Of a DNA stretch of 64,000 nt, positions 1 to 9,942 are shown piece by piece. Position numbers and translations under genes: made by a program. The DNA lies in assembly GCF_000176235.1 (NCBI RefSeq), contig NZ_ACZV01000002.1, positions 62,001 to 126,000 on the forward strand, given 5' to 3'. The stretch's first letter is position 1; each line of letters opens with the position of its first letter. This stretch comes from Vibrio orientalis CIP 102891 = ATCC 33934. Lineage in GTDB: Bacteria; Pseudomonadota; Gammaproteobacteria; Enterobacterales; Vibrionaceae. The notes beneath the pieces are model-generated. The model was not told where the DNA came from, did not search any database, and saw only the letters and a program-made list of their open reading frames with translations.

Positions 1-1363
1 CGGTACCGTTGCGCTAGATCGTAAAGATCCTTCGCGCATCGTCGTTGCCCGTTCTGGTAGCCCAATTGTGATTGGTTTCGGTGTCGGAGAAAATTTCCTT
101 GCTTCTGACCAATTAGCTCTGCTTAACGTAACTCGCCGCTTTATGTATTTAGAAGAAGGTGATGTGGCAGAGGTTACCCGTCGCGAAGTGACGGTATTTG
201 ATGCGACAGGTGAGCGTGTTGAACGTGAAATTACTGAATCAAACGCTGAGCATGATGCGGGTGATAAAGGCCAATACCGCCACTTTATGCAGAAAGAGAT
301 CTACGAGCAACCAACCGCATTAATCAACACAATGGAAGGCCGTATTACGGCAGATTCTGTTGTGACGGAAGCTATTGGCGTGAATGCCGCAGAAATTCTA
401 AGCAAGGTTGAACACGTACAGATCGTAGCATGTGGTACCTCTTACAATGCCGGTATGACCGCGCGTTACTGGTTCGAAGACATTGCAGGTGTGAGCTGTG
501 ATGTAGAAATTGCTTCTGAGTTCCGTTACCGCAAGTTCGTCACGCGTCCAAACAGCCTGCTTATTACTCTGTCTCAGTCTGGTGAAACGGCGGATACTTT
601 AGCGGCCCTTCGCCTAGCCAAAGAGAAAGGCTACATGGCGGCCATGACAATTTGTAACGTGGCGGGCTCTTCGTTGGTTCGTGAGTCGGACTTTGCCTTT
701 ATGACTCGCGCTGGGGTGGAGATCGGTGTGGCGTCAACGAAAGCGTTCACGACTCAGCTTTCTGCACTTCTTATGCTAGTAACAGCACTAGGTAAACAAC
801 AAAGCCGTATCAGCAAAGAGAAAGAGCAAGAGATTGTGGAAGCACTTCACGCGCTACCGAAGCAAATTAATGCAGCTTTATCTTTTGAAAAAGAAATTGA
901 AGAACTCGCGACAGATTTTGCCGATAAACACCACACTTTATTCCTTGGTCGCGGCGAGTTCTATCCAATTGCGATGGAAGCGTCACTCAAGCTAAAAGAG
1001 ATTTCATACATTCACGCTGAAGCCTACGCTGCCGGTGAATTGAAACACGGTCCTCTGGCATTGATTGATGCAGACATGCCAGTCGTGGTTGTCGCACCGA
1101 GCAATGAGCTATTAGAAAAGTTGAAATCTAACGTAGAAGAAGTACGCGCTCGTGGCGGTTTGCTTTATGTGTTTGCTGATGCGGAAGCGGGTTTTCAAGC
1201 GGATGAAACAATGAAAATCATCACTATGCCGCATGTGAGTGATATAACTGCACCTATCTACTATACGATTCCAATGCAGTTGCTATCTTACTATGTCGCT
1301 TTAATCAAAGGGACGGATGTCGATCAACCTCGTAATTTAGCCAAAGCGGTAACCGTTGAGTAA
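1..1363 (+). CDS. glmS: Glutamine-fructose-6-phosphate aminotransferase (GlmS), 5' end cut off
   Basis: Makes glucosamine-6-phosphate from fructose-6-phosphate and glutamine, the first step towards UDP-GlcNAc for peptidoglycan and LPS; cytoplasmic. The open frame enters at base 2 and gives 453 residues, so roughly the first 155 (most of the N-terminal glutaminase domain with its catalytic Cys) lie outside the window. What is visible is the end of the glutaminase domain ([13 protein letters not shown]), then two SIS sugar-isomerase domains with CGTSYNAG, the phosphate-binding [10 protein letters not shown] and STKAF motifs, and the conserved C terminus [13 protein letters not shown]. The reverse catabolic step is encoded by nagB at 9.1-9.9 kb. 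Identity is certain; truncation is only the window edge. Confidence 0.98.
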   Translation, partial: GTVALDRKDPSRIVVARSGSPIVIGFGVGENFLASDQLALLNVTRRFMYLEEGDVAEVTRREVTVFDATGERVEREITESNAEHDAGDKGQYRHFMQKEIYEQPTALINTMEGRITADSVVTEAIGVNAAEILSKVEHVQIVACGTSYNAGMTARYWFEDIAGVSCDVEIASEFRYRKFVTRPNSLLITLSQSGETADTLAALRLAKEKGYMAAMTICNVAGSSLVRESDFAFMTRAGVEIGVASTKAFTTQLSALLMLVTALGKQQSRISKEKEQEIVEALHALPKQINAALSFEKEIEELATDFADKHHTLFLGRGEFYPIAMEASLKLKEISYIHAEAYAAGELKHGPLALIDADMPVVVVAPSNELLEKLKSNVEEVRARGGLLYVFADAEAGFQADETMKIITMPHVSDITAPIYYTIPMQLLSYYVALIKGTDVDQPRNLAKAVTVE

Positions 1364-1392
1364 ATAGGAGTTAGTCGTAAATCAAAGCGGTG
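1303..1392 (+). other. Predicted attTn7 region, unoccupied
   Basis: Tn7-family elements that use TnsD recognise the highly conserved 3' end of glmS and insert about 25 bp past the stop codon. Here the conserved end of glmS runs to base 1363, and the expected insertion point falls in the glmS terminator near 1386-1390. No transposon end or tns gene follows. This is inferred from the position; nothing in the sequence proves use. Confidence 0.4.
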
Positions 1393-1411
1393 CAAAGGCA
1401 TCGCTTTTTTG
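1384..1411 (+). terminator. Rho-independent terminator of glmS
   Basis: AAAGCGGTGC and GCATCGCTTT form a stem with a short loop, followed by an uninterrupted T run, 20 bp after the glmS stop. Confidence 0.85.
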
Positions 1412-1890
1412 TTGGCTTATTTATAATAATAAGAGCATTACCCTGAGGCTTTGCTCTTAGAAGTTTCAATCACTTGTCATTGACCACTGCACAATCAGGT
1501 TTACACTCCAACCAAGCACATCGCGGTGTGGATCAGTTAGGGAAATGGAGTCGCTGATTTGCTGATAGATTAGATATTAAGTGGCATGGCGCGATCAATT
1601 CACTTTTTTTAGTGGGTTGAAATCTCTCTTTTTCCCTTGTTAACAACCTCTTATCCGTTTGAATTCTATGTAAATTAGCCTATACAGGCGATGTTTTCGG
1701 TAGATGTTACAGAATCTTACTTACGGTTGTTTTCGTTCATCAATCATTGTTTTCTTGACCACTGCTTTTTTATAGAAGTGACGGCTTCGTTAACCTTCGA
1801 TTTTTGGTATTTTCGCGCTTTTTAGCGTCAAAAAACTGGATGTTGTCATCAGAAGCGTCAATTTTTCGAATATATAGAATAGGGATATAT
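1412..1890. other. 479-bp gap between glmS and the chemoreceptor gene; possible small RNA
   Basis: No convincing reading frame. It holds a plus-strand promoter-like pair (TTGACC at 1480, 16-bp spacer, TACACT at 1502). After it come an inverted repeat ACTCCA/TGGAGT (about 1505 and 1546) enclosing CACATCGCGGTGTG, and a weak AAGTG...CACTT stem running into seven Ts near 1601-1610. A transcript of about 95 nt is possible but unproven. The rest is AT-rich and should contain the promoter of the downstream chemoreceptor, which I could not place. Confidence 0.3.
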
Positions 1891-4695
1891 ATGGGCCAGT
1901 GGTTAGGTCGACTCAAACTTTCTCAATTGATTATTGGGGCGTTAGTTTTTATCGGTGTAGTGCCTGCGGTGATTCTAGGCATGAACTCTGTGTGGTTAAG
2001 TCAAACTGCTTTAACAGAGCGGTCATACAATCAGCTTGATACCGTAAGAAGTATTAAATCTGCACAAATCAACGCGTTTTTTGCCGAGAGGCAAGGAGAT
2101 ATGGATGTATTGGTGGATGTGGCCAATACACTCCAATTGGAGGGCTTTCGCAAACTAGAGGCCATTAACCAGTCACAGGCGAATCAGGTTAACGAATACA
2201 TCGAGCAACTAAAGCTGGGTCTACGTTTATTTGCTGATTCCTATACCACAAAAATGGTGATGCAGGAGTTTGAACGCGCATTTCAGGCGCAAAATGGCAG
2301 CATCAGTGGCCGCTTGTGGAGTGGTGTTGCTGAACGGTATGGTGAAGAAGTTGATCGTTTCCAGCAAAGCTTCGGCTGGTATGATGCGTTTTTGATCAAT
2401 ACCAATGGTGATATTGTCTACACCACGACACGTGAACAGGATATTGGCAAAAATGTTCGTTCCAGCAATATTGCTGGCTCAGGCTTAGAGAAAGCGTTCA
2501 GTCGTGCCAAGCAGTCTTCGAAATTTGATGAAGTCTATTTTGGGGATTTTACCCTTTATCACTATTCCAATAATGTCCCTGCCGGATTCTTTGTTACCCC
2601 GATTAGCGATCAGAATAATAAGGTGATTGGCTACGCGGCGCTTCAGTTTCCAATCGACAAAGTCAATTCGATTACTGGTCAAATCCAAGGTATGGGCGAT
2701 ACTGGAGAAACTTACCTAATTGGCACTGATAAATTGATGCGTTCCGACTCTCGTCTCGACCCTGTTGGGCACTCTGTGGTTGCGTCGTTTCAAAATAATA
2801 CTCGAGTAGAGACGCAAGCCTCCGAGCAAGTCTTTCAGCAAGCAGGCTCCAGTATTATCACCGATTATAATGGCAATCTAGTGTTGTCGGTATGGCAGCC
2901 AATCAAGTTAGACGACCAGCATCAGTGGGGGATCATCTCTGAAAAAGATGTCACAGAGGCCTTCGTGCCTAAAGACGATCAAGGTGTGGATTTCTATCAT
3001 AAATACATCGAAAGCTATGGTTACTACGATCTGTTTTTGATCGACCCAAGTGGTGAAGCCTTTTATACCGTGACCAAAGAAGCTGATTATAAAACCAATC
3101 TAGTTAGTGGCCGTTATGCTTCAAGTAATCTTGGCCAGTTGGTACGTGAAGTATTGAACAGCAAGCAGTATGGGATTGTTGATTTTGCACCATATGCACC
3201 ATCAAATGATGCCCCTGCTGCGTTTATTGCCAAACCGATATTAAATCAGCAGGGCGACGTCATTATGGTGGTCGCTTTGCAGCTATCATTGGATGCGATT
3301 AATGCGGTGATGCAATTGCGCGAAGGGATGGGCGAAAGTGGTGAGTCTTACTTAGTAGGTTCTGATTATCGTATGCGATCGGACTCTTACTTGAGTCCGG
3401 AGGCCCATTCAGTAACCGCTTCTTTTTCTGGTAGTGTGGAAAGCAATGGCGTTAAAACACAAGCGACCTTGGAGGCTTTAGCGGGGAATTCTGGTTCTAA
3501 GATCATTACCGATTATAACGGCAACCAAGTATTGTCTTCGTATGCGCCTTTGGATATCGGTGATTTCCGCTGGGCATTGGTGGCTGAAATTGATCAAAGT
3601 GAAGCCTTTGTGTCAGTGAGTAAGATTCGCCAGAGTATGGTTTATCTGATGATTGGAACACTGCTGTTCACCGTTGCTCTCGCTATCTATCTTGCTAAAG
3701 TGATTAAGAAGCCACTTGGTGGAGAGCCGAGAGAGATGATGCTGCTAGCTCAGCAAGTGGCTAACGGTGACCTCACTTACCAATTTGATCGTCAAGCACC
3801 AGCAGATAGCTTGTATGGTGCGTTGCGTGAAATGTCAGACAACCTCAAACAGCTTATTGCTCATATTGTCGAAGCGAGTCAGAGCCTTGCATCGACGGCA
3901 GAGGAAACGTCAGTTGCCAGTGAGCAAACCACTCATGCAGTGACGACTCAGCATCGGGAGACTGAATCGGTTGCTTCTGCGATTGAACAAATGACCGTAT
4001 CGATTCAGCAAGTGGCTCGCAGTACCCACGATGTTGCACAGGCATCGATGGCTGCACGTGATACCAGTACCTCTGGCCAGAAAACCTTAGATAAAGGCAG
4101 TCTTGCCCTTGGTAGCTTAGTTCAAGAAGTGTTTGCGGCTAACCAAGATATGAAAACCTTGCAGCTAAAGAGCAATGAAATTGGTCATGTTTTGGTGGTT
4201 ATCCAAGAAATTGCTGAGCAAACTAATTTGCTAGCGCTTAATGCTGCGATTGAAGCGGCAAGAGCGGGTGAAGCTGGCCGTGGCTTTGCTGTGGTTGCGG
4301 ATGAGGTGAGAACACTGGCGCAGCGGACGCAAACATCAGCATCGGAAATTCAGAATATGATCTCCTCTGTTCAGCAAGCTGCGAATTCTGCGAGCAGCAA
4401 TATGACGCGCTGTGAAGATCAGGTAAAAATGACAGAGGAGCTGTCTGAGCAAACCAAGGCAAACTTTGTGGGTATATTGGACTCGATTAACCACATTCAT
4501 TCGATGATGGAGCAGGTCTCAACGGCAGCCGAAGAGCAGGCTAAAGTGACAGATACCGTTAGCGGTAGTATCGCAACGATAAGTGAAATGTCGCTACAAA
4601 CATCGGCAAGCGCAGAGCAGCTCGCTGGGGCAAGTCATGAAGTGGCGCAATCTGCGGAAGAGCTCAATGCATATACTTTGCAATTTAAGGTGTAA
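1891..4695 (+). CDS. Methyl-accepting chemotaxis protein with duplicated sensor module
   Basis: Transmembrane chemoreceptor of 934 aa that would signal through CheW/CheA to the flagellar motor. The start at 1891 (MGQWLGRL) is preferred because AGGGA precedes it; an in-frame start at 1804 would add an unlikely 29-residue extension. TM1 is about residues 10-35. The periplasmic part contains two similar modules starting near residues 162 ([13 protein letters not shown]) and 377 ([13 protein letters not shown]), each ending in a MGxxGExYLxGxDxxMRSDS motif and a TDYNGNxVLS motif. TM2 is about 582-604, then HAMP, then the cytoplasmic signalling domain with the hairpin tip [20 protein letters not shown] near 771-790. 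Ligand unknown. The duplication makes it larger than a typical 500-670 aa receptor. Confidence 0.95.
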   Translation: MGQWLGRLKLSQLIIGALVFIGVVPAVILGMNSVWLSQTALTERSYNQLDTVRSIKSAQINAFFAERQGDMDVLVDVANTLQLEGFRKLEAINQSQANQVNEYIEQLKLGLRLFADSYTTKMVMQEFERAFQAQNGSISGRLWSGVAERYGEEVDRFQQSFGWYDAFLINTNGDIVYTTTREQDIGKNVRSSNIAGSGLEKAFSRAKQSSKFDEVYFGDFTLYHYSNNVPAGFFVTPISDQNNKVIGYAALQFPIDKVNSITGQIQGMGDTGETYLIGTDKLMRSDSRLDPVGHSVVASFQNNTRVETQASEQVFQQAGSSIITDYNGNLVLSVWQPIKLDDQHQWGIISEKDVTEAFVPKDDQGVDFYHKYIESYGYYDLFLIDPSGEAFYTVTKEADYKTNLVSGRYASSNLGQLVREVLNSKQYGIVDFAPYAPSNDAPAAFIAKPILNQQGDVIMVVALQLSLDAINAVMQLREGMGESGESYLVGSDYRMRSDSYLSPEAHSVTASFSGSVESNGVKTQATLEALAGNSGSKIITDYNGNQVLSSYAPLDIGDFRWALVAEIDQSEAFVSVSKIRQSMVYLMIGTLLFTVALAIYLAKVIKKPLGGEPREMMLLAQQVANGDLTYQFDRQAPADSLYGALREMSDNLKQLIAHIVEASQSLASTAEETSVASEQTTHAVTTQHRETESVASAIEQMTVSIQQVARSTHDVAQASMAARDTSTSGQKTLDKGSLALGSLVQEVFAANQDMKTLQLKSNEIGHVLVVIQEIAEQTNLLALNAAIEAARAGEAGRGFAVVADEVRTLAQRTQTSASEIQNMISSVQQAANSASSNMTRCEDQVKMTEELSEQTKANFVGILDSINHIHSMMEQVSTAAEEQAKVTDTVSGSIATISEMSLQTSASAEQLAGASHEVAQSAEELNAYTLQFKV

Positions 4696-4718
4696 GAGTA
4701 CCTAGTATGGGGCGTAAC

Positions 4719-4756
4719 AATAAATAGGCTGTCTCGATTTGAGCAGCCTATTTATA
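4719..4756. terminator. Bidirectional terminator between chemoreceptor gene and mtlR
   Basis: ATAAATAGGCTG and CAGCCTATTTAT form a 12-bp perfect stem with A-rich and T-rich flanks, placed between two convergent genes. Confidence 0.8.
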
Positions 4757-4793
4757 TAAGGGATTAACTGGCGCAGCTCAATAACCTATGATG

Positions 4794-5324
4794 TTAGAAT
4801 GGACTATCTTTACCGAGCTCATTGCAAATCTCAACAATAGCGAGTGAGAGGCCCGATTTAATGATTTGCTGCTGACGCTGCAATTGCAGTTGATAAAATT
4901 CTAAGTCGATATCGTCATCAGTCTCAGTGACTTCTAATTGAACCATGCCCATTTTTTTTACTAAATGCAGTTTTTTGATTGGAGCTAGGACACTTGGATC
5001 AGTAAATTCGTAGTCAGATGCATCGCTGTTTAATTCATTCTTTAACCTAATAATGTCTTCGATATCGTGGTAGATATCATCGGGTAATACACCTAGACCA
5101 AACAGCAACTTCAAGCGTACGGATAAATCCCCAAGTGGTCCAGAGTCTTGTAAAAGTGGGCCTACAACTGACTGAACAGCGAAGTTGTCTTTGAGAAAAA
5201 TCCTTTGTACTAGGCCATCAATTGAGTCGGTAAAGACATCGACGGCTGCAATAAAAAAGCCTCGTACCGAAGGTGCGCTATTTAATCGCTCTATGATCTC
5301 GGTTTCGTTGATACTATCTGCCAT
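4794..5324 (-). CDS. mtlR: MtlR family mannitol operon repressor
   Basis: 176 aa, matching the MtlR family of small non-helix-turn-helix repressors that lower expression of the mannitol operon. Family features seen: the N-terminal RGFFIAAVDVFTDSIDGLVQRIFLKD stretch (residues about 21-46) and the central GPLGDLSVRLKLLFGLGVLPDD segment. It is the last gene of mtlA-mtlD-mtlR, as in enterobacteria and vibrios, 56 bp after mtlD. No DNA-binding motif is recognisable, which is normal for this family; it probably acts through protein partners or atypical contacts. It is somewhat shorter than the E. coli protein. Confidence 0.93.
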   Translation of the reverse strand: MADSINETEIIERLNSAPSVRGFFIAAVDVFTDSIDGLVQRIFLKDNFAVQSVVGPLLQDSGPLGDLSVRLKLLFGLGVLPDDIYHDIEDIIRLKNELNSDASDYEFTDPSVLAPIKKLHLVKKMGMVQLEVTETDDDIDLEFYQLQLQRQQQIIKSGLSLAIVEICNELGKDSPF

Positions 5325-5380
5325 ATACTGAATACATTTTTAATAATTATTTAAGGGGGAACTAACGCTCCCCCTGATGT

Positions 5381-6529
5381 TTAAATTTGGTTGTAAAGCG
5401 TCTCTATTTGAGCCACTTCAGCACACTCTTCCGCAAGACCAGTGTATGTCGCTAGCGTTCTTTTTATGCCCACGTCGTTTAAGGAGTTTTGCAGTTCTAC
5501 TGCTTGTGGGTCAGTGTCGTTAGTGTACTTCAATGCCGCGGCAATGCCTTTCAAAAGAGTTTGATTTTCAGTGCCATACTCGATTGTACCGAGTAAAGGC
5601 TTCACTAATCTATCATTTGCACCCAGTTTACGAATAGGTTGGCGACCTACGCGATCAACTTCATCCACCAAGTATGGGTTAGCAAAGCGTCCTAGAATCT
5701 TCTCGATGTAAGCATTGTGCATGTCGCGGTCGAAACCGTAACGTTTGATCAGCACTTCGCCACTCTCGATCATCGCCTGTTTTACTTCAGCATGAATACT
5801 TGGGTCTTCAATCGCTTCACGAATGGTGCGATGGCCTTTCAAGCAACCTAGGTAAGCGGTAATGCAGTGACCTGTGTTCAAGGTGAACAGCTTACGTTCT
5901 ACAAACGCCATTAGGTTGTTGGTTTTTTCCATACCTGCGATGTCAGGGATTTCGCCCTTGAACTGCTGTTCATCCACAATCCATTCGCTAAAGCTTTCTA
6001 CCGTCACTTCTAGTGGGTCATCGTTCGCGGCTTCTGCTGGTGGCACAATGCGGTCTACCGCTGAATCGACGAAGCCAACCAACTCGTCTGCTTTTACGTG
6101 TAATGATTCATCCAAGTGTTTGTAGACTTCACCTTTTAGATGAGTTGTGCCACGGACCATGTTTTCACACGCGATGATGTTCAACGGTTTTTCGTTACCT
6201 GCTGCAAAGCGTTTTGCAATACCGGTCGCGATGGTTTTTGCAATGATGTCCAGTACGTTAGGGCCTACTGCTGTAGTTACCAAGTCGGTTTTTACAATGC
6301 GGTCGATGACGTCTTCACTGGCGGAGTTAACCGCGGTGACGTGAGTAACGGTGTCGATTTGGCACTCAGTACCGACCACTTTTACTTTGTATTCTTGTTT
6401 GTGGCTCAGTTGATCAACCAGTGGTGCGTCAACGTCTGCGAATGTGACTTCGACTTCTGCGTCTGCTAATAGTTTACCGATGAAGCCACGACCAATGTTA
6501 CCTGCGCCAAAATGAACTGCGTTTTTCAT
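5381..6529 (-). CDS. mtlD: Mannitol-1-phosphate 5-dehydrogenase
   Basis: Oxidises mannitol-1-phosphate (the product of the PTS permease) to fructose-6-phosphate with NAD+; cytoplasmic. 382 aa, the same length as the E. coli enzyme. An N-terminal Rossmann dinucleotide-binding motif [11 protein letters not shown] lies at residues 8-18. The conserved [16 protein letters not shown] segment of the polyol dehydrogenase family is in the C-terminal half. It lies 114 bp downstream of mtlA; the gap contains a small TTTGCTC/GAGCAAA hairpin at 6615-6630 that may process or attenuate the transcript. Confidence 0.98.
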   Translation of the reverse strand: MKNAVHFGAGNIGRGFIGKLLADAEVEVTFADVDAPLVDQLSHKQEYKVKVVGTECQIDTVTHVTAVNSASEDVIDRIVKTDLVTTAVGPNVLDIIAKTIATGIAKRFAAGNEKPLNIIACENMVRGTTHLKGEVYKHLDESLHVKADELVGFVDSAVDRIVPPAEAANDDPLEVTVESFSEWIVDEQQFKGEIPDIAGMEKTNNLMAFVERKLFTLNTGHCITAYLGCLKGHRTIREAIEDPSIHAEVKQAMIESGEVLIKRYGFDRDMHNAYIEKILGRFANPYLVDEVDRVGRQPIRKLGANDRLVKPLLGTIEYGTENQTLLKGIAAALKYTNDTDPQAVELQNSLNDVGIKRTLATYTGLAEECAEVAQIETLYNQI

Positions 6530-6643
6530 AAAACTTACCTACCAATGTCTGAAATGTTGACTAAAACGAATCTAGGGTGAGGCCAACCGCATAGGGGGTG
6601 ACAGCTGACCTCGGTTTGCTCAGGAGCAAATTAAAGGGAGTGA

Positions 6644-8596
6644 TTAAGCCGCTTGTTGACCACCAAGGATGTTGAGAATCTCTTCTACATCATTGGTGCT
6701 AGTTAGCTTCTCAATTGCCTCCGGCTCATCGAGCGCGTTCGTAATGGTGGTAATAACTTGGATATGCTCATCGTTTTTAGCGGCAATACCGATAACCAGT
6801 TTCGCTACATCGTCGTTATCTTCAGTAAATTGGATACCTGATGGATATTGGCAGATTACAATGCCGGTTTTCTTCACGCGGTCTTTCGCTTCAACGGTAC
6901 CGTGAGGTACTGCGATTGACTCGCCTAGGTAAGTTGGAACCAACGCTTCACGTTCAAACATCGCGTCTACGTATTCTGGTTCTGCGTAGCCAAGTTCAAC
7001 CAATTTGTTGCCAGCAAAGCGAATCGCTTCTTCTTTGGTGGCTGCTTTCAAACCTAGGTGAATGTTTTCACGTTGGATTTGAAATACTGATGGCTGTTGT
7101 GGCTCAAAGCTGTCGTCGTTCGCCGCCATGACCGACACTTTTACCATTTGATCGTCATTCGCGGCTGATTGGTTTTGTGCTGCTAGTAGCTTAGTGACTA
7201 GCTGGTTGTACATTTCGCTGTCTAAGAAGTTTGTCAATGAAATGTGGTGTGCGTTTGGAGCATGCTTACGTGCACGATCCGTTAGGTCTTTATGAGTAAT
7301 CACGATATCTGCACTCTCTGGTAAGCTGTTAATAGCAAGGTTGGTCACGTGGATGTTCAGGCCTGCGCCTTGAACCTTTTTACGTAGCATGCTCGCGCCC
7401 ATTGCACTGGAACCCATGCCCGCATCGCAAGCGACAATGATGCTTTGCACTGTTGCTAGGTCTACGTCACCTTTGCTTTGGCTGTTTACCACCGCATCAT
7501 TTTTCGATGCAGATTTCATGTCTTTCATTTGTGATGTTGCTTTCTCTAGCGCTGCTTCATCACCGTCTTCTTCTGTTGAGGTTTGTGTTTTCATTAGCAG
7601 TGCTGCTACCGCGAATGACACGCCTGTTGCTGCTGCAATAGACGCGAGTACGCCAACGATTGAACCTTTCTGAGTCATCAACAAGATAGCGAAGATAGAG
7701 CCCGGTGACGCTGGAGAAACGATACCTGCGTTGAACATTGTCAGAACGAATACGCCAGTCATACCACCTGCGATAGCCGCAAGGATTAGGCGAGGATTCA
7801 TTAGAATGTATGGGAAGTAAATTTCGTGGATGCCACCGAAGAAGTGGATGATAGATGCACCACCTGCTGTCTGGCGAGCCGTACCTTTACCAAATACCAT
7901 ATACGCAAGCAGGATACCTAGACCAGGACCTGGGTTTGCTTCGATTAGGAAGAAGATTGATTGGCCTGTTTCAGACGCTTGCTGGATACCCAGTGGAGAG
8001 AAGATACCGTGGTTGATCGCGTTATTCAGGAACAGGATCTTCGCTGGTTCAACGAAGATTGAAGTCAGTGGTAGTAGGTGAGCAGAAACTAGGAAGTTAA
8101 CGCCTGCAGCTAAGCCACCAGATAGAATTTTTACGAATGGACCGATAAAGATGAAGGCAAGGATCGCGCACAGCATGCCGATGATGCCTGCTGAGAAGTT
8201 GTTAACCAACATCTCGAAGCCACTTTTTACTTTACCATCGATGTAGTTATCGAATTTCTTAATTGCCCAGCCGCCCATAGGGCCGACCATCATTGCCCCC
8301 ATAAACATTGGGATATCGGTACCGACAATCACACCCATGGTTGTGATTGCACCGACTACCGCCCCGCGGTCGCCACCAACCAATTTACCACCAGTATAAC
8401 CGATGAGTAATGGCAATAAATAGGTAATCATAGGACCAACCATAGAGGCCAATGTTTCGTTTGGTAGCCATCCGGTTGGAATAAATAGAGCGGTGATAAA
8501 GCCCCACGCAATAAATGCGCCGATGTTAGGCATTACCATGTTTGACAGAAAACGACCAAAATTCTGTATCTTGATCTTAGCATCTGGTGATATCAT
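6644..8596 (-). CDS. mtlA: PTS mannitol-specific transporter EIICBA
   Basis: Inner-membrane permease that imports and phosphorylates mannitol. Start at 8596 (MISPDAK) chosen because GGGGAA sits 6 bp upstream; the longer frame to 8650 lacks support and would invade the leader. Gives 650 aa. Domain order: EIIC membrane domain (about 1-345, several hydrophobic helices, GGIHEIYFPYIL motif), a charged linker, EIIB with the phosphocysteine in IIVACDAGMGSSAMG (Cys390), and EIIA with the phosphohistidine in AVPHGTVEAKD (His565). All catalytic residues are intact. Probably controlled by CRP, by MtlR, and possibly by an antisense RNA at the leader. Confidence 0.98.
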   Translation of the reverse strand: MISPDAKIKIQNFGRFLSNMVMPNIGAFIAWGFITALFIPTGWLPNETLASMVGPMITYLLPLLIGYTGGKLVGGDRGAVVGAITTMGVIVGTDIPMFMGAMMVGPMGGWAIKKFDNYIDGKVKSGFEMLVNNFSAGIIGMLCAILAFIFIGPFVKILSGGLAAGVNFLVSAHLLPLTSIFVEPAKILFLNNAINHGIFSPLGIQQASETGQSIFFLIEANPGPGLGILLAYMVFGKGTARQTAGGASIIHFFGGIHEIYFPYILMNPRLILAAIAGGMTGVFVLTMFNAGIVSPASPGSIFAILLMTQKGSIVGVLASIAAATGVSFAVAALLMKTQTSTEEDGDEAALEKATSQMKDMKSASKNDAVVNSQSKGDVDLATVQSIIVACDAGMGSSAMGASMLRKKVQGAGLNIHVTNLAINSLPESADIVITHKDLTDRARKHAPNAHHISLTNFLDSEMYNQLVTKLLAAQNQSAANDDQMVKVSVMAANDDSFEPQQPSVFQIQRENIHLGLKAATKEEAIRFAGNKLVELGYAEPEYVDAMFEREALVPTYLGESIAVPHGTVEAKDRVKKTGIVICQYPSGIQFTEDNDDVAKLVIGIAAKNDEHIQVITTITNALDEPEAIEKLTSTNDVEEILNILGGQQAA

Positions 8597-8605
8597 AACT
8601 GTTCC

Positions 8606-8721
8606 CCGTTCGATGTTCTGATGAATGTTGTTGTAGTAGCGGTTCGCCAAAACCGTCTGATTGCTTAGTACCTAATCAATCTACCACACATTTTCCAATT
8701 GGAACTGACGACGGGTTTTTT
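8606..8721 (+). ncRNA. Putative MtlS-like antisense RNA to the mtlA leader
   Basis: On the plus strand a promoter-like pair (TTGATC at 8571, 17-bp spacer, CATAAC at 8594) would start a transcript near 8606. A terminator-like structure, AAAACCGTC (8649) pairing with GACGGGTTTT (8710) followed by six Ts, would end it at 8721, about 116 nt. On the minus strand an extended -10 (TGGTAGATT, core at 8678-8683) would start mtlA near 8671, so the two RNAs would overlap by about 65 nt. V. cholerae MtlS is an RNA of about 120 nt, antisense to the mtlA 5' UTR. Assignment rests on position and signals, not on sequence comparison. Confidence 0.45.
8678..8686 (-). promoter_or_regulatory. Candidate mtlA promoter (extended -10)
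   Basis: Minus strand TGGTAGATT gives a TGn-extended -10 box with no good -35 hexamer, as expected for an activator-dependent promoter. It predicts a 5' UTR of about 75 nt. Confidence 0.4.
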
Positions 8722-8877
8722 GTGATTACCTCCTTAAAAATAGCCCTGCCAAACACTTTTTGAGTGATCTTGTTCAGTCTTTGACACTGAAAGTTAATGA
8801 CAAAATACAAAATAACCTCAAGTCAATAAAAATAAATTGCTCTATGTCTCATTTTTTGATTGTTTTGGTTTGATGTA

Positions 8878-8897
8878 AATGTGACGCTTGTCATTAT
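8878..8897. promoter_or_regulatory. CRP-like site upstream of mtlA (1)
   Basis: TGTGA-N6-TCATT at 8880-8895 flanked by A/T as in the CRP consensus; 8 of 10 core positions match TGTGA-N6-TCACA. Confidence 0.4.
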
Positions 8898-8928
8898 TTT
8901 GCCATTTTCGAAACTTATATTAAATTGA

Positions 8929-8948
8929 GGTGTGACATTGATCGCATT
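8929..8948. promoter_or_regulatory. CRP-like site upstream of mtlA (2)
   Basis: TGTGA-CATTGA-TCGCA at 8931-8946, 9 of 10 core CRP positions. Best of the three sites. Confidence 0.5.
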
Positions 8949-8973
8949 GGTTGATTGGTAGTGTGAATGGGTT

Positions 8974-8993
8974 TTTGTGATATTCGTCATCTT
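8974..8993. promoter_or_regulatory. CRP-like site upstream of mtlA (3)
   Basis: TGTGA-TATTCG-TCATC at 8976-8991, 8 of 10 core CRP positions. The gap 8722-9050 holds these three sites and no credible gene. Confidence 0.4.
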
Positions 8994-9050
8994 TCTGCTT
9001 TTGCTGAAAGTTTGTAACGGGTGATACGTCGTTGGATAGTAATAGATACA

Positions 9051-9077
9051 AAAAAGGCAGCTAAGAAGCTGCCTTTT
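9051..9077 (-). terminator. Rho-independent terminator of nagB
   Basis: On the minus strand AAAAGGCAGCT and AGCTGCCTTTT form the stem, followed by TTTTTT; 29 bp past the nagB stop. Confidence 0.85.
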
Positions 9078-9105
9078 AAATTTGCTCATCGCTATCAAGC
9101 AATAA

Positions 9106-9906
9106 TTAGAAGCCTTTGATGTTCTCAGCTTCTAGTTCAGTGAAGTATTTAACGGTCTTCACTTTTAGCTCTTGAGTTGATGGCTCATCACACACGATCA
9201 CTGATTTCGGGTGTAGCTGAAGTGCAGATACAGTCCATAGGTGGTTTACGCTGCCTTCAACGGCTGCTTCTAGTGCTAGCGCTTTGTTGTGACCAGTTAC
9301 TAGGATCATGATCTCTTCAGAGTCTAGTAGTGTACCAACACCGATAGTTAGTGCGTATTTAGGTACTTGGTTGATGTCACCATCAAAGAAGCGAGAGTTG
9401 GCGATGCGAGTATCTTCAGTTAGCGTCTTGATACGAGTGCGTGAAGATAGAGAAGATGCTGGCTCGTTGAATGCGATGTGACCGTCGTTGCCCACACCAC
9501 CCATGAATAGGTTGATCTTACCGTAAGATTTGATCTTATCTTCGTAACGCTGACATTCAGCATCGTTGTCTGCAGCATTGCCGTCTAGCAGGTTGATGTT
9601 TTCTTCTTGAATATCAATGTGGTTGAAGAAGTTGTTGTACATGAAAGAACGGTATGACTCAGGGTGATCCGCTGGGATACCGATGTATTCATCCATGTTG
9701 AATGTCACAACGTGCTTGAAGCTTACTTCGCCCGCTTTGTGTAGTTCAATTAGTGCATTGTAAGTTGCTAGAGGAGTACCACCCGTTGGTAGACCAAGAA
9801 CAAATGGACGATCTGCTGTTGGGTTGAACGCGTTGATCTTGTTTGCAATGTGACGCGCTGCCCATTTACCAACTTGTGCAGCGTTATTTAGAGGAATCAG
9901 TCTCAT
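9106..9906 (-). CDS. nagB: Glucosamine-6-phosphate deaminase
   Basis: Converts glucosamine-6-phosphate to fructose-6-phosphate and ammonia, the last step of amino-sugar (chitin-derived GlcNAc) catabolism; cytoplasmic, usually hexameric. 266 aa, identical in length to the E. coli enzyme. Seen: phosphate-binding [12 protein letters not shown] (about 39-50), FNMDEYIGI with the catalytic Asp near residue 72, and [16 protein letters not shown] with the Asp/His active-site pair near 141-143. It stands alone here, without nagA or nagC next to it, and has its own terminator. Two NagC-like palindromes lie upstream. Confidence 0.98.
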   Translation of the reverse strand: MRLIPLNNAAQVGKWAARHIANKINAFNPTADRPFVLGLPTGGTPLATYNALIELHKAGEVSFKHVVTFNMDEYIGIPADHPESYRSFMYNNFFNHIDIQEENINLLDGNAADNDAECQRYEDKIKSYGKINLFMGGVGNDGHIAFNEPASSLSSRTRIKTLTEDTRIANSRFFDGDINQVPKYALTIGVGTLLDSEEIMILVTGHNKALALEAAVEGSVNHLWTVSALQLHPKSVIVCDEPSTQELKVKTVKYFTELEAENIKGF

Positions 9907-9942
9907 TTGTCTTTCCTATAGAAAAATTGTCAGATGTAATGC

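Noticed and set aside
1560..1600. Sigma-54 promoter before the chemoreceptor (TGGCATGGCGCG)
   Set aside because: Has the GG element but not the TTGC at the right distance.
1804..1890. Longer start for the chemoreceptor
   Set aside because: The first residues are not membrane- or signal-like and lack a ribosome-binding site; ATG 1891 has AGGGA upstream.
8823..9098. 91-aa reading frame on the minus strand upstream of mtlA
   Set aside because: Low-complexity composition, runs through CRP-like sites and the nagB terminator, no family features.
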